A stretch of DNA of 26,320 nt from DATESZ01 sp035283845 (GTDB lineage: Bacteria > Desulfobacterota > Syntrophia > Syntrophales > JACQWR01), in NCBI GenBank assembly GCA_035283845.1, contig DATESZ010000203.1, positions 1 through 26,320 of the forward strand. The letters run 5' to 3'. This document shows, piece after piece, positions 1 to 8,002 of the stretch. The stretch's first letter is position 1, and every line of letters starts with the position of its first letter. The notes below the pieces were generated by a model that did no database searches, was not told the DNA's origin, and saw only the letters and a program-made list of their open reading frames with translations. The position numbers and the translations under genes were made by a program.

Positions 1-5
1 CCCAT

Positions 6-1478
6 CTACAATTCAATCCCATATGCTTTCCATCTTTCTCGCACTGACCTCATCGTCTCTTCATCGGGGCGTGCTACCGGAGCAAACCTCTCGCCGAATA
101 AAACTTCGGCGCGCGGATTACCCAGAAATTTAGTGGCATCAATAAGCAACCTGACGCCCATATTGCCTGTCTCTCCCTTCAAACCGACTCTATCTTTCGG
201 ATGAATGGACGGATCAGTTACCAGAACCGGTCCGGGAAACTGGATAATATCCCTGGGCGGATAAACCCTCGTGGCAAAGGCCCAGGCAATCTTGTTGAGG
301 TCGAAAATATCTATGTCTTCATCGACTATCATAACGTTCTTGCCCACTGAACTAGCAAGGGACATGCTCCATATTCCCGAAGCCACTTGTTGAACCTGCC
401 CCATACGGCTATTGTCAATCTTTACAAACACGTTGGTCCAACCAGTGCTCGGGTGGACATTTACCCCCATAACCCCCGACATCCTCTCGTTTAGGTACTG
501 CCATACCATAGCGCTATTATTAATCGACTCCATCCGATGGTCTTCATTAATAGGAACCCCCTCTAATGTCCCCTGCAAGATAGGATCATTCCTGCAGGTA
601 ACGCAATTCCATGTAACCACCGGTTTCTTACTGGCTAAGGACCCGTAGTATCCCTGAAATTCCCCGAACGGGCCTTCCATCCTGAATGAGTCTAAGTCAA
701 GAGAGATCTCCCCTTCGATGACTATTTCCGCCGTTGCCGGCACTTCAAGGTCAAGGGTCTCACATTTAATCAGCTCAACCGGTTCCTGCCTTAGAGACCC
801 CATAATATCATACTCGCACACCCCCGGTGGCTGAAGTGAACAGGATATCATTGGCAGTACCGGATCCCACCCGTTGATCATTGCCACCGGCATGGTCTTC
901 TTGCCCAGTTTACGATATTTTCTCCAGTGCATCCAAATGTGCTGGCCTGGAATGATAGTAATGCCGGTGTGATTATTATCCAATATTATTCTTCTATAAA
1001 GACCGATGTTTACCCATCCGGTCTCGGGATCTTTTGTAACCACGCCGTCGCATGTCCCGATGCATCGCCCCCCATCGCGGTTTTGCCACTTAGGAACCGG
1101 AAATTGAAAAAGATCAACTTTGTCACCACTGATCACATTTTCTTTCACCGGACCGCTGTCGACCAACACGGGTTTAATCGGTTTTTTTATCCTTTCCATG
1201 TATACTTTTATCAATTCCTCAGGCAGTGTATCCTTTGGCAATCCCATCATGAGGGCAATCCGTGTGTAGGTCGCCAGCGAGCCAACAAATAGCTTCTTGC
1301 AAAGGGTGTTTTCGTAATCCTTAACGTTTTCAAAGAGCAAGGCGGGACCTTCGTTATCGAAGGTCTCTTGAACTATGCCCCCCACCTCTAAATCCCAATC
1401 CACTTTCGCCTTGACCCTGGCCAACTCTCCCTCAGTTTCCAGCTTATTTGTCCACTCCCTTAAGTCCTGGTACGCCAT
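6..1478 (-). CDS. UbiD-family prenyl-FMN-dependent (de)carboxylase
   Basis: 490-residue UbiD-family enzyme of the kind that reversibly decarboxylates aromatic or alpha,beta-unsaturated acids using prenylated FMN. The family's catalytic residues can be placed by spacing: N157 and R162 in NIGLYRR, and E268 and E273 in RMEGPFGEFQGYYG, matching the Asn/Arg and Glu-Glu pattern of Fdc1/UbiD. Length is normal for the family. The ATG at 1478 has a GGGGAGG Shine-Dalgarno about 10 nt upstream. It is the last gene visible in a minus-strand operon, 25 nt after the acyl-CoA synthetase, and its stop lies 6 nt from the window edge, so the operon may continue. No UbiX prenyltransferase is visible here, so the cofactor must come from elsewhere. 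Substrate cannot be read from the sequence; its neighbours suggest processing of a carboxylated ketone or aromatic acid. Family call firm, substrate unknown. Confidence 0.93.
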   Translation of the reverse strand: MAYQDLREWTNKLETEGELARVKAKVDWDLEVGGIVQETFDNEGPALLFENVKDYENTLCKKLFVGSLATYTRIALMMGLPKDTLPEELIKVYMERIKKPIKPVLVDSGPVKENVISGDKVDLFQFPVPKWQNRDGGRCIGTCDGVVTKDPETGWVNIGLYRRIILDNNHTGITIIPGQHIWMHWRKYRKLGKKTMPVAMINGWDPVLPMISCSLQPPGVCEYDIMGSLRQEPVELIKCETLDLEVPATAEIVIEGEISLDLDSFRMEGPFGEFQGYYGSLASKKPVVTWNCVTCRNDPILQGTLEGVPINEDHRMESINNSAMVWQYLNERMSGVMGVNVHPSTGWTNVFVKIDNSRMGQVQQVASGIWSMSLASSVGKNVMIVDEDIDIFDLNKIAWAFATRVYPPRDIIQFPGPVLVTDPSIHPKDRVGLKGETGNMGVRLLIDATKFLGNPRAEVLFGERFAPVARPDEETMRSVRERWKAYGIEL

Positions 1479-1503
1479 ATCAGAATAACCTCCCCACCCT
1501 TTA

Positions 1504-3162
1504 TTACTTCTCCAGGCTTCTCTCCTTGATAAACTCCTCTTTCAGCTTAAATTTCTGCACCTTGCCTTGGGGGTTAAGGGGAAAATCCTGAACAAAGAAA
1601 ACATGTCTCGGAACCTTTATATCGGCCATGCCTGCCTTGCAGTAATTAATTATCTCTTCTTCGGTGGCCGTTTCACCGGGCTTGAGTATGATATAAGATG
1701 CTCCCACCTCACCCAATCGTTCATCCGGCACTCCCACTACGGCTATGTCTTTTACCTTTGAATGCTTTCGTAAGGTCTCCTCTATCTCGGGGGGAGAAAC
1801 ATTGAACCCTCCCACTGTGAACATCTCCTTTACCCTTCCGGTAATACGGAAATACCCATCGCTATCCTTTACGCCCAGATCCCCACTGTGAAGCCAGCCC
1901 TCTCTTATGGTTTCGGCGGTCAACTCTGGCTTTTTGTAGTAGCCCTTCATATGACAACTGCCGGGAAATACCTCCTTCATGCAGATATCTCCCTCCTTTC
2001 CAAGGGGAAGCTCCTGGCTGGTTAAAGGATCTCTGATGGTCATTTCATTGTGGGAGAGAGGAAGCCCGATACTTTTCTCAATATGCTCCGGGGTATCCCC
2101 CGCCGGTGTCCAGGAGCTCAAGCCAGATGCCTCTACCAAACCATAACCATTATATACCTCAGCGCCCATCTTCTCCTTAGTATCACGGATCAGCTTTGAA
2201 GAGACAACCGTTCCTCCACAGACTATGTGCTTAAGGGAACCAAGGTTATATTTTCCAAAGTCGGGACGTGCCAGAATATCTATTAACATCGTGGGGACAA
2301 ACATCGTATGCGTGATTTTCTCCCTCTCAAGAAGCATCAAGGCGTCCAAGGGACGAAAATGGCTGGTCATCACTAACGTAGCTCCTGCTATTAAACATAT
2401 ATTCACTCCCCAGATTCCCATATTTCCGAAGAAGGGGGGCAGGCAAAGGAAGCGGTCTCCCTCCCTTAAACTGAAGGCCTCGGAAGAAGTGGCCGAGAAA
2501 GCTATATTATTGCTATTGGGGGTCATGACACCCTTGGGAAAGCCGGTGGTCCCCGAGGTATAGATAATATGTATCAAGTCATCCGGCCAGGTCTCTATCT
2601 TAATTTCCTGATCATCAACACCCTCCCCCAGCCTGAGCACCTCCTCCCACCCGAAGCATCCCGTCTCATCCCCATCCAAGGCAATCACCACCTTGAGAAA
2701 CGGGAACTTCGCCAGGTTAAGTTTTCCGGGCGGGGAGTTATCAAGTTCCGGGCACAACCCTTTCAACAGGCCCATGGCGTCTATCTGTCCCAGGAACTTG
2801 CTTTGCAGGATCAGGACCTTAGCATCGCTTTGATTGAGCACATATTTCAGCTCCTCCGTCCTATACCTTGTGTTGAGGGGGATCATAACTGCTCCCAACT
2901 GGTAAATGCCAAAGCGTGAGTAACACCATTCAGGGCGGTTGGTCATCCACAATCCCACATGGTCGCCCGGCCTCACCCCTGCGGCAAAAAGCCCTTTAGC
3001 CACCTGCCAGGACTTTTCCCAATATTCCTTAAAAGTAACTCGCTCGTCTTCGAAGACAAGGGCTTCCTTGTCAGGCCATTTGAAGGCCGCTTCCTTGAGC
3101 AAAGAAGCCCATGTCTCTTTTTGGGTCAGCTCTTTCCATCGGTCACTAATATGAAGCTTCAT
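1504..3162 (-). CDS. Acyl-CoA synthetase (AMP-forming, ANL superfamily)
   Basis: 552-residue adenylate-forming acyl-CoA ligase: carboxylate + ATP + CoA to acyl-CoA + AMP + PPi. Visible motifs are the phosphate loop YTSGTTGFPKG (residues 201-211), an A5-like NGYGLVEASG, the A7 motif LHSGDLG, the hinge GRVKEMFTVGGFNV, and the C-terminal NPQGKVQKFKL carrying the presumed catalytic Lys534. Length is typical of medium-chain or aryl acyl-CoA ligases. The ATG at 3162 is preceded by a G-rich Shine-Dalgarno (AAGGGGG), and it begins only 10 nt after the HyuB-like gene, so co-translation is likely. In acetophenone degradation the carboxylase product benzoylacetate is activated by a similar dedicated ligase, so the inferred substrate is the beta-keto acid made by the adjacent carboxylase. 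Family call firm; substrate is inference. Confidence 0.93.
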   Translation of the reverse strand: MKLHISDRWKELTQKETWASLLKEAAFKWPDKEALVFEDERVTFKEYWEKSWQVAKGLFAAGVRPGDHVGLWMTNRPEWCYSRFGIYQLGAVMIPLNTRYRTEELKYVLNQSDAKVLILQSKFLGQIDAMGLLKGLCPELDNSPPGKLNLAKFPFLKVVIALDGDETGCFGWEEVLRLGEGVDDQEIKIETWPDDLIHIIYTSGTTGFPKGVMTPNSNNIAFSATSSEAFSLREGDRFLCLPPFFGNMGIWGVNICLIAGATLVMTSHFRPLDALMLLEREKITHTMFVPTMLIDILARPDFGKYNLGSLKHIVCGGTVVSSKLIRDTKEKMGAEVYNGYGLVEASGLSSWTPAGDTPEHIEKSIGLPLSHNEMTIRDPLTSQELPLGKEGDICMKEVFPGSCHMKGYYKKPELTAETIREGWLHSGDLGVKDSDGYFRITGRVKEMFTVGGFNVSPPEIEETLRKHSKVKDIAVVGVPDERLGEVGASYIILKPGETATEEEIINYCKAGMADIKVPRHVFFVQDFPLNPQGKVQKFKLKEEFIKERSLEK

Positions 3163-3172
3163 CGCTTCCCCC

Positions 3173-5542
3173 TTAGTAATTTATCCCCTTAATTTTGGTA
3201 TGCTGAAGGATCGTCATGCCCGGTGGGCACTGATCTACCTCCACCTGAGTCCCACATCCTGGGCAATAAAACTCGCGATAGATGGTAAAGTCCTTATCCG
3301 GCGCCAGATTGGGCGGGTAGATTTCGGCTGGGTCTCGATCATAAATCAGGCAGTAGAGCTGATAATTCTCAGCGGCATCACAGTAAGCAAACCCGCATAT
3401 ACTGCACACACACACCCTGTTGCCCTTTTCATCCCGCACTACATTAACGTAGGGCGTAAGTTTGAACAGCACCTCACTTATCTTAACTTCCTTTAACGGT
3501 CTTAGCTCCCTATGGGCCAGCTCCTCCTCCTCCTTGAGCTGCTCTTTAAAGGCTGGACTAAAATTGGTAATTTCGTCCAAAAAATCCAGGGTGGGCCTCG
3601 GGAGGTCGCGCCTCTTTCTCCTTCCCACCTGGAGCCTCAGGTATTCCCCTCCGGGCATTCCCCTCTTAATCCTATCCTTTAGCTTCTCCCGGCGCTCTTT
3701 TTCTGTCTTGACCCGGTCCACCTTCTGGGTCGATTGATTGATAACCACTCCGTATACCGTTCTTGAACTTTCCGAGGTAGCAAGCCGTTCTATCACATCT
3801 TTCAAGACAAGCTGGGGATCCCTCTCCAGAGGATCGCCCAAGCCAGCCCCGGTCTGCATATTCATTGTCATAATATCACCCGACTTGGCCGGCACTGCCG
3901 GAGCGCTCGCCCCCCACCGGGTAAGATTACCTTGCACCTTCTCGGCAATATTAGCGACCGCTGTGAATTCATTAGGGATTTCTCCCACCTTCGCCAGTTC
4001 ATAAATATTGGTATCCCACAGGTATTCCACATGAGAGCATCCGCAAGGATAACCACCAAACATACCCTGGTTGCCTGCCATCTTACTGCCAGCACCATTA
4101 AAAGAAGGGAAGGCTACATTTGAGGCATGAATCATCAGTATATGGCCGGTGCAGGGGGCGGATCTCCACTTCCCAGGACTCCCGGAATCGGGGAGAAAAC
4201 CGTTAAAAAGAGAGAACGCATGAGTGACCAATTCATCCGGCTCATGATCACCCGCATACTGCCAGGGGTTATAAAAGTGATAGTTAGGCATGCCGTCCCT
4301 GCCCACGAAGGCGCCGCTGCCAAAGCTGCTGATAGCGTGGGACATGACGATATTTCCGAACGGCCGGCCAAATCGGTCAAGGCCCGCCATGATGGGAAAG
4401 TTCATGGAACCCTGCGCCGGGGCCTGCACCTCCCCTTCCTTGCCGCTCGCATAATATGCCCGGCTGATAGCCTCGGTAATAGCCTCGGAAAAGGTAACCC
4501 CGATTCCTACCGTAGCGTAGCCCACCGATTGAGCGGGGTCGGCATTTAACCTGCTTTTTTCAGGCATTTCTATGGTTATGGCATCGGCCATCCCTGAGTT
4601 CCATCGACCATCATATACGACCTGGGTTAAAAGGCAGTAACACAGGGTGGCCTCGATCGCGGGCAGGTAGGCATTATTAAAGCCTGCTTGCTGGGGTGAC
4701 ACCACGGGAGCCCGCAAGGCAAGCATCCCATCCTCGGTTATTTCTAAATCCACTTGAATTACCGATGTCTTGGGTGGCTGGATTCCTCCTACCGTATCAC
4801 AATATACCCTCGTACTGTAAATGCCTGGGCGGAGCTGCTTTAACCGGGCCCGGAAAAATTCCTCCCCATCCTTTACCAGTTTAGCGGTGGCCAGCTTAAA
4901 GAAGTCAACCCCAAAATCCTCAATAATCTCCTTAAGCCTGATCCGGGCCCTCTCATTTCCCGCCATCCTCGCCTTAAGATCAACCTCGAGCGTTCTCGGG
5001 TCTCGGGTAGACCGAAGTAACATGTTCCATACATCCCTTCTTATCTTCCCTCGCTCGGCAATCTTCACCACCGGCATATGAAAACCGTCATGCCACGCCT
5101 CCTGAGCGCTAGGACACATCCCACCCGGCTCTATTCCGCCGGTCTCGGTCGTATGGGATATTGCAGCAAGGTAGCCTAAGTGCTCTCCTTTGTAAAAAAA
5201 TGGGGAGATAACTCCGGTATCAGGACAATGCATACCGCCCACGTAACCGTCATTGTTCATAAATTGATCCCCGTCATAAATGCCAATGTCAACCGCTTCG
5301 TACTTGTTTTCTCTCATGTATCTGATGCAGCGGGTAATATTCATAAAATGCATCAATATGCCTGCCGCAATATCAACCGACTCACCGGTGAGTAGATAGA
5401 AAGCCTCCAGTGCTTCCCCTCCTTCCCGGACAATGCTCGAACCCGACAATAGCCTCACCACACTCTGGGCCTCATTTAAGGCCTGATCCAGTTTGTTAAA
5501 GAAGATCTCATATCTTACTGGGTCCAACTTTACCTCGGCCAT
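3173..5542 (-). CDS. HyuB-type ketone carboxylase subunit with fused gamma-like zinc domain
   Basis: 789 residues. Most of the protein is a HyuB/hydantoinase-B-type subunit, the family that includes the alpha subunit of acetone carboxylase and subunits of acetophenone carboxylase, which use ATP to carboxylate ketones with bicarbonate. The last ~80 residues (about 710-789) are a cysteine-rich module with C713-x2-C716 and C760-x2-C763 in YCPGCGTQ, plus the context IYREFYCPGCGT. This closely resembles the separate gamma subunit of acetone carboxylase (AcxC), whose matching segment as I recall it reads IREYFCPECGT. The gamma function therefore appears fused to the alpha subunit. The ATG at 5542 has GGGAGG 6-7 nt upstream. 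It lies 96 nt after the HyuA-type gene and 10 nt before the CoA ligase. The gamma-like domain argues for a carboxylase rather than a hydantoinase or oxoprolinase. Substrate (acetone, acetophenone or another ketone) is undetermined. Confidence 0.9.
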   Translation of the reverse strand: MAEVKLDPVRYEIFFNKLDQALNEAQSVVRLLSGSSIVREGGEALEAFYLLTGESVDIAAGILMHFMNITRCIRYMRENKYEAVDIGIYDGDQFMNNDGYVGGMHCPDTGVISPFFYKGEHLGYLAAISHTTETGGIEPGGMCPSAQEAWHDGFHMPVVKIAERGKIRRDVWNMLLRSTRDPRTLEVDLKARMAGNERARIRLKEIIEDFGVDFFKLATAKLVKDGEEFFRARLKQLRPGIYSTRVYCDTVGGIQPPKTSVIQVDLEITEDGMLALRAPVVSPQQAGFNNAYLPAIEATLCYCLLTQVVYDGRWNSGMADAITIEMPEKSRLNADPAQSVGYATVGIGVTFSEAITEAISRAYYASGKEGEVQAPAQGSMNFPIMAGLDRFGRPFGNIVMSHAISSFGSGAFVGRDGMPNYHFYNPWQYAGDHEPDELVTHAFSLFNGFLPDSGSPGKWRSAPCTGHILMIHASNVAFPSFNGAGSKMAGNQGMFGGYPCGCSHVEYLWDTNIYELAKVGEIPNEFTAVANIAEKVQGNLTRWGASAPAVPAKSGDIMTMNMQTGAGLGDPLERDPQLVLKDVIERLATSESSRTVYGVVINQSTQKVDRVKTEKERREKLKDRIKRGMPGGEYLRLQVGRRKRRDLPRPTLDFLDEITNFSPAFKEQLKEEEELAHRELRPLKEVKISEVLFKLTPYVNVVRDEKGNRVCVCSICGFAYCDAAENYQLYCLIYDRDPAEIYPPNLAPDKDFTIYREFYCPGCGTQVEVDQCPPGMTILQHTKIKGINY

Positions 5543-5562
5543 TTTTTCCTCCCTCAGACTTC

Positions 5563-5578
5563 GTTAAGTAGTTAAGTA
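5563..5578. repeat. 8-bp tandem direct repeat
   Basis: GTTAAGTA occurs twice head to tail in the 96-nt gap between the HyuA-type and HyuB-type genes. It may be a small protein-binding site or chance; no function can be assigned. Confidence 0.4.
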
Positions 5579-5638
5579 GTAGAATTAATAGTACTTATTT
5601 CCCCTTAACCATTTGACGATGCCGGCCTTTTTACCTTC

Positions 5639-7801
5639 CTACCTTTCCTCCATTACCATATTCGAATACTCATCCATGGTAACCCGCCGATCCTTTGGAA
5701 TAACCAGCGTGGTGTCGATCGCTTCTATAATAGCAGGCCCCTCCACCCTATTTCCCGGCTTGAGCTTCATTACCTCATAGACCTTGGTAGATAACCATTT
5801 CCCATCAAAGTAAACATTGCGTTCGCCCTTTAAAGCAGATGAGGGGTCCTTGCCAACCAAATCCTTCCTTACCAGTCGGGGTTTGGCGGCCGGTGCTGAA
5901 GCGACCAGCCCGATCGATATGACCTCTATACCTCCCGCCGGAGACATGACAATCTCAGAATAGCGCGTTTTATATTCATTCTCAAATGCCTTAACCAGCA
6001 AAGCCAGATCAGTGTTCGTCTTAATACGGGACACCGGAGAGGTGATCCTCAGCTCCCACAACTGACCGCCGTATCTTGCCATTATCTCATGCTTAAATGT
6101 TACCTCCTCCCTTTTGAATCCCTCCTTATCCAGATCTTTGAATGCCCTCTCCTCTAAGTCAGCAAACGCGGAGTTGAATCGCGAAATGGCCCAGGATGGG
6201 GCCATGGCCAATGTAATCTTATCCGCCTCAAATCCCGAAGTGGTTGCATCAAATGGAAGATTTGGCAAAAGAAGATAGGGCGAGGCTTCGAATCGATGTT
6301 TTATGTCGGCGGTTGCCGCACCAAAGGCGGAAAAAACAGCGGCAAAGGGAGGTATGATTACTTTGGGAAAGCCCAAACCAGCCGAATATCCCGCGCAATG
6401 GGTCGGCCCCGCCCCGCCAAAAGCAAAAAGGACAAATTTACTGGGGTCAGCTCCCCGGGTAGCCAATACTGCTTTCACTGTGGCGTTCATGGCCGTATCA
6501 ACTATCTCGCAAATTCCGTAGGCAGCTTCTATCGTATCCATCTTCAACGGCTTGGCTATCTTCTCTTCTATCGCTGCCAGTGCCGTCTTTCGATTTAACT
6601 TCTTCCTGCCCCCCAGAAAGTAGTCGGCGTCTATTCGGTTGAGCACCACATCGGCATCGGTAACTGTGGGTTTGGCGCCTCCGATGTCGTAGCATGCAGG
6701 GCCAGGCACACCCCCGGCACTCTGGGGACCAACGCGTAGCGTACGCGTTACCGGATCAACCCAGGCAATGGTGCCGCCTCCTGCCCCCATGGTTATAATT
6801 TCCCGCATGGGGGTTGCGATTTCGTAGCGCCCCACCACCGGCTCTAACTTCAGCTCTTCACCCTTCTCCGGTGAAAATGTAACATCAAAGCTGGTTCCGC
6901 CCACATCGCTGCCCAGTGCATTGGGAAAACCGTAGATGCTTTTCAGGAACTCAACGCCGGTTAAACCTCCCACCGGACCCGAATGCAAAGTAGTACCGGG
7001 CTTCACCACCAAGGTCTGGGCTACCCCTCCCGCCGCCTGCATTACCAGCAGGGGCTTTTTATAACCATACTTCCGTAACCTGCCTTCTATCTTCTCCAGT
7101 AATTCCTTGAGCGCCTTGCCAATGTGTAGATCTATGATAGTGCTGGTAAACCGGGGATATTCCCGTATGGTGGGAGATACTTCGGAACTTAATGCTACCG
7201 TCACTCCGGGCGCCATTTCCTGGATTATGTCTCTTACCTTTTGTTCATGCACCGGGTTAAAGAACGACCACAAGAAGCATATTGCGATCCCTTCTATCCT
7301 TTCATCAAGAAGCTCTTTTACCGCCTTTCTCACCTCACCTTCCCGCAATGGGAAGACCACTTCTCCCAGAGAGTCGATACGTTCAGTAACCCCCTTAATA
7401 AGGGTACGCGGAATGATGGGCTTTGGATGCCCCGAGGCAGCCATATGCATAGCTTCTACCTTTGTTAAGCCCGCCGACCTTAACCTCCAATAAAGGGTAC
7501 GGTCCTCAATGCCCTTGGTTGTAATCATCCCCAGTTTGGGTCCCGGGAGCTCCGCTGCTATGATGTTTGTGCCTTGAGTGGTGCCATAACCTATTTCCGC
7601 ACTGTTTGCTATAACCTCCTTCAATGATTTACCTTTATTTTCTGCCGCCACTTCTATACAGTTAAAGAAGCTTTTCTCTAACCTCTCCGGCAGGGTATCT
7701 GCTTTGCCCCTGGTAAATGTTCCGTCAGGCTCAACTACCACCGCATCAGAAAAGGTCCCGCCCGTATCCACGTAAGTTATGTATGCGCCGTCCTTGCTCA
7801 T
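5639..7801 (-). CDS. HyuA-type (acetone carboxylase beta-like) subunit
   Basis: 720 residues, about the size of acetone carboxylase beta subunit and other HyuA/hydantoinase-A proteins. The N-terminus carries the ASKHA phosphate-binding motif VDTGGTFSDAVV (about residues 11-22), followed by GTTQGTN, DVGGTSFDV and GAGGGTIAWVD typical of HyuA. In acetone and acetophenone carboxylases this subunit takes part in ATP-dependent activation of substrate and bicarbonate. The ATG at 7801 is preceded by AGAGGA at a good distance. It is first in the minus-strand operon with the HyuB-gamma fusion, CoA ligase and UbiD. The ~200 bp upstream, before the next gene's stop at 8003, contains a TATTAT on the minus strand (7826-7831) that could be a -10 box, but no good -35 matches it, so I do not call a promoter. 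The alternative is an ATP-hydrolysing hydantoinase/oxoprolinase subunit. Confidence 0.92.
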   Translation of the reverse strand: MSKDGAYITYVDTGGTFSDAVVVEPDGTFTRGKADTLPERLEKSFFNCIEVAAENKGKSLKEVIANSAEIGYGTTQGTNIIAAELPGPKLGMITTKGIEDRTLYWRLRSAGLTKVEAMHMAASGHPKPIIPRTLIKGVTERIDSLGEVVFPLREGEVRKAVKELLDERIEGIAICFLWSFFNPVHEQKVRDIIQEMAPGVTVALSSEVSPTIREYPRFTSTIIDLHIGKALKELLEKIEGRLRKYGYKKPLLVMQAAGGVAQTLVVKPGTTLHSGPVGGLTGVEFLKSIYGFPNALGSDVGGTSFDVTFSPEKGEELKLEPVVGRYEIATPMREIITMGAGGGTIAWVDPVTRTLRVGPQSAGGVPGPACYDIGGAKPTVTDADVVLNRIDADYFLGGRKKLNRKTALAAIEEKIAKPLKMDTIEAAYGICEIVDTAMNATVKAVLATRGADPSKFVLFAFGGAGPTHCAGYSAGLGFPKVIIPPFAAVFSAFGAATADIKHRFEASPYLLLPNLPFDATTSGFEADKITLAMAPSWAISRFNSAFADLEERAFKDLDKEGFKREEVTFKHEIMARYGGQLWELRITSPVSRIKTNTDLALLVKAFENEYKTRYSEIVMSPAGGIEVISIGLVASAPAAKPRLVRKDLVGKDPSSALKGERNVYFDGKWLSTKVYEVMKLKPGNRVEGPAIIEAIDTTLVIPKDRRVTMDEYSNMVMEER

Positions 7802-8002
7802 TTGCCATCCTCTGTAATTGATAAGATAATATCAAGGTTTGTGGTCGAGAAGAAAATGCGAATTGAAAAGTCTAACCCCTTTACTGCCAGGTCAAACTGC
7901 TGTAAGACTATTGTCGGGGGCTAAGGACACATCAAATATCACATCGGATATACACATAATAATGCGTTTGTCCGTGGATATTTTTTATGGTTGTAGATCA
8001 AA

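Noticed and set aside
4127..4549. 140-residue plus-strand frame inside the HyuB-type gene.
   Set aside because: Fully antisense to a well-conserved carboxylase subunit; no motifs and no Shine-Dalgarno.
7802..8002. Sigma54 (-24/-12) promoter for the carboxylase operon.
   Set aside because: TGCCAGG is present, but the GG/GC spacing of a -24/-12 promoter is not met on the minus strand.
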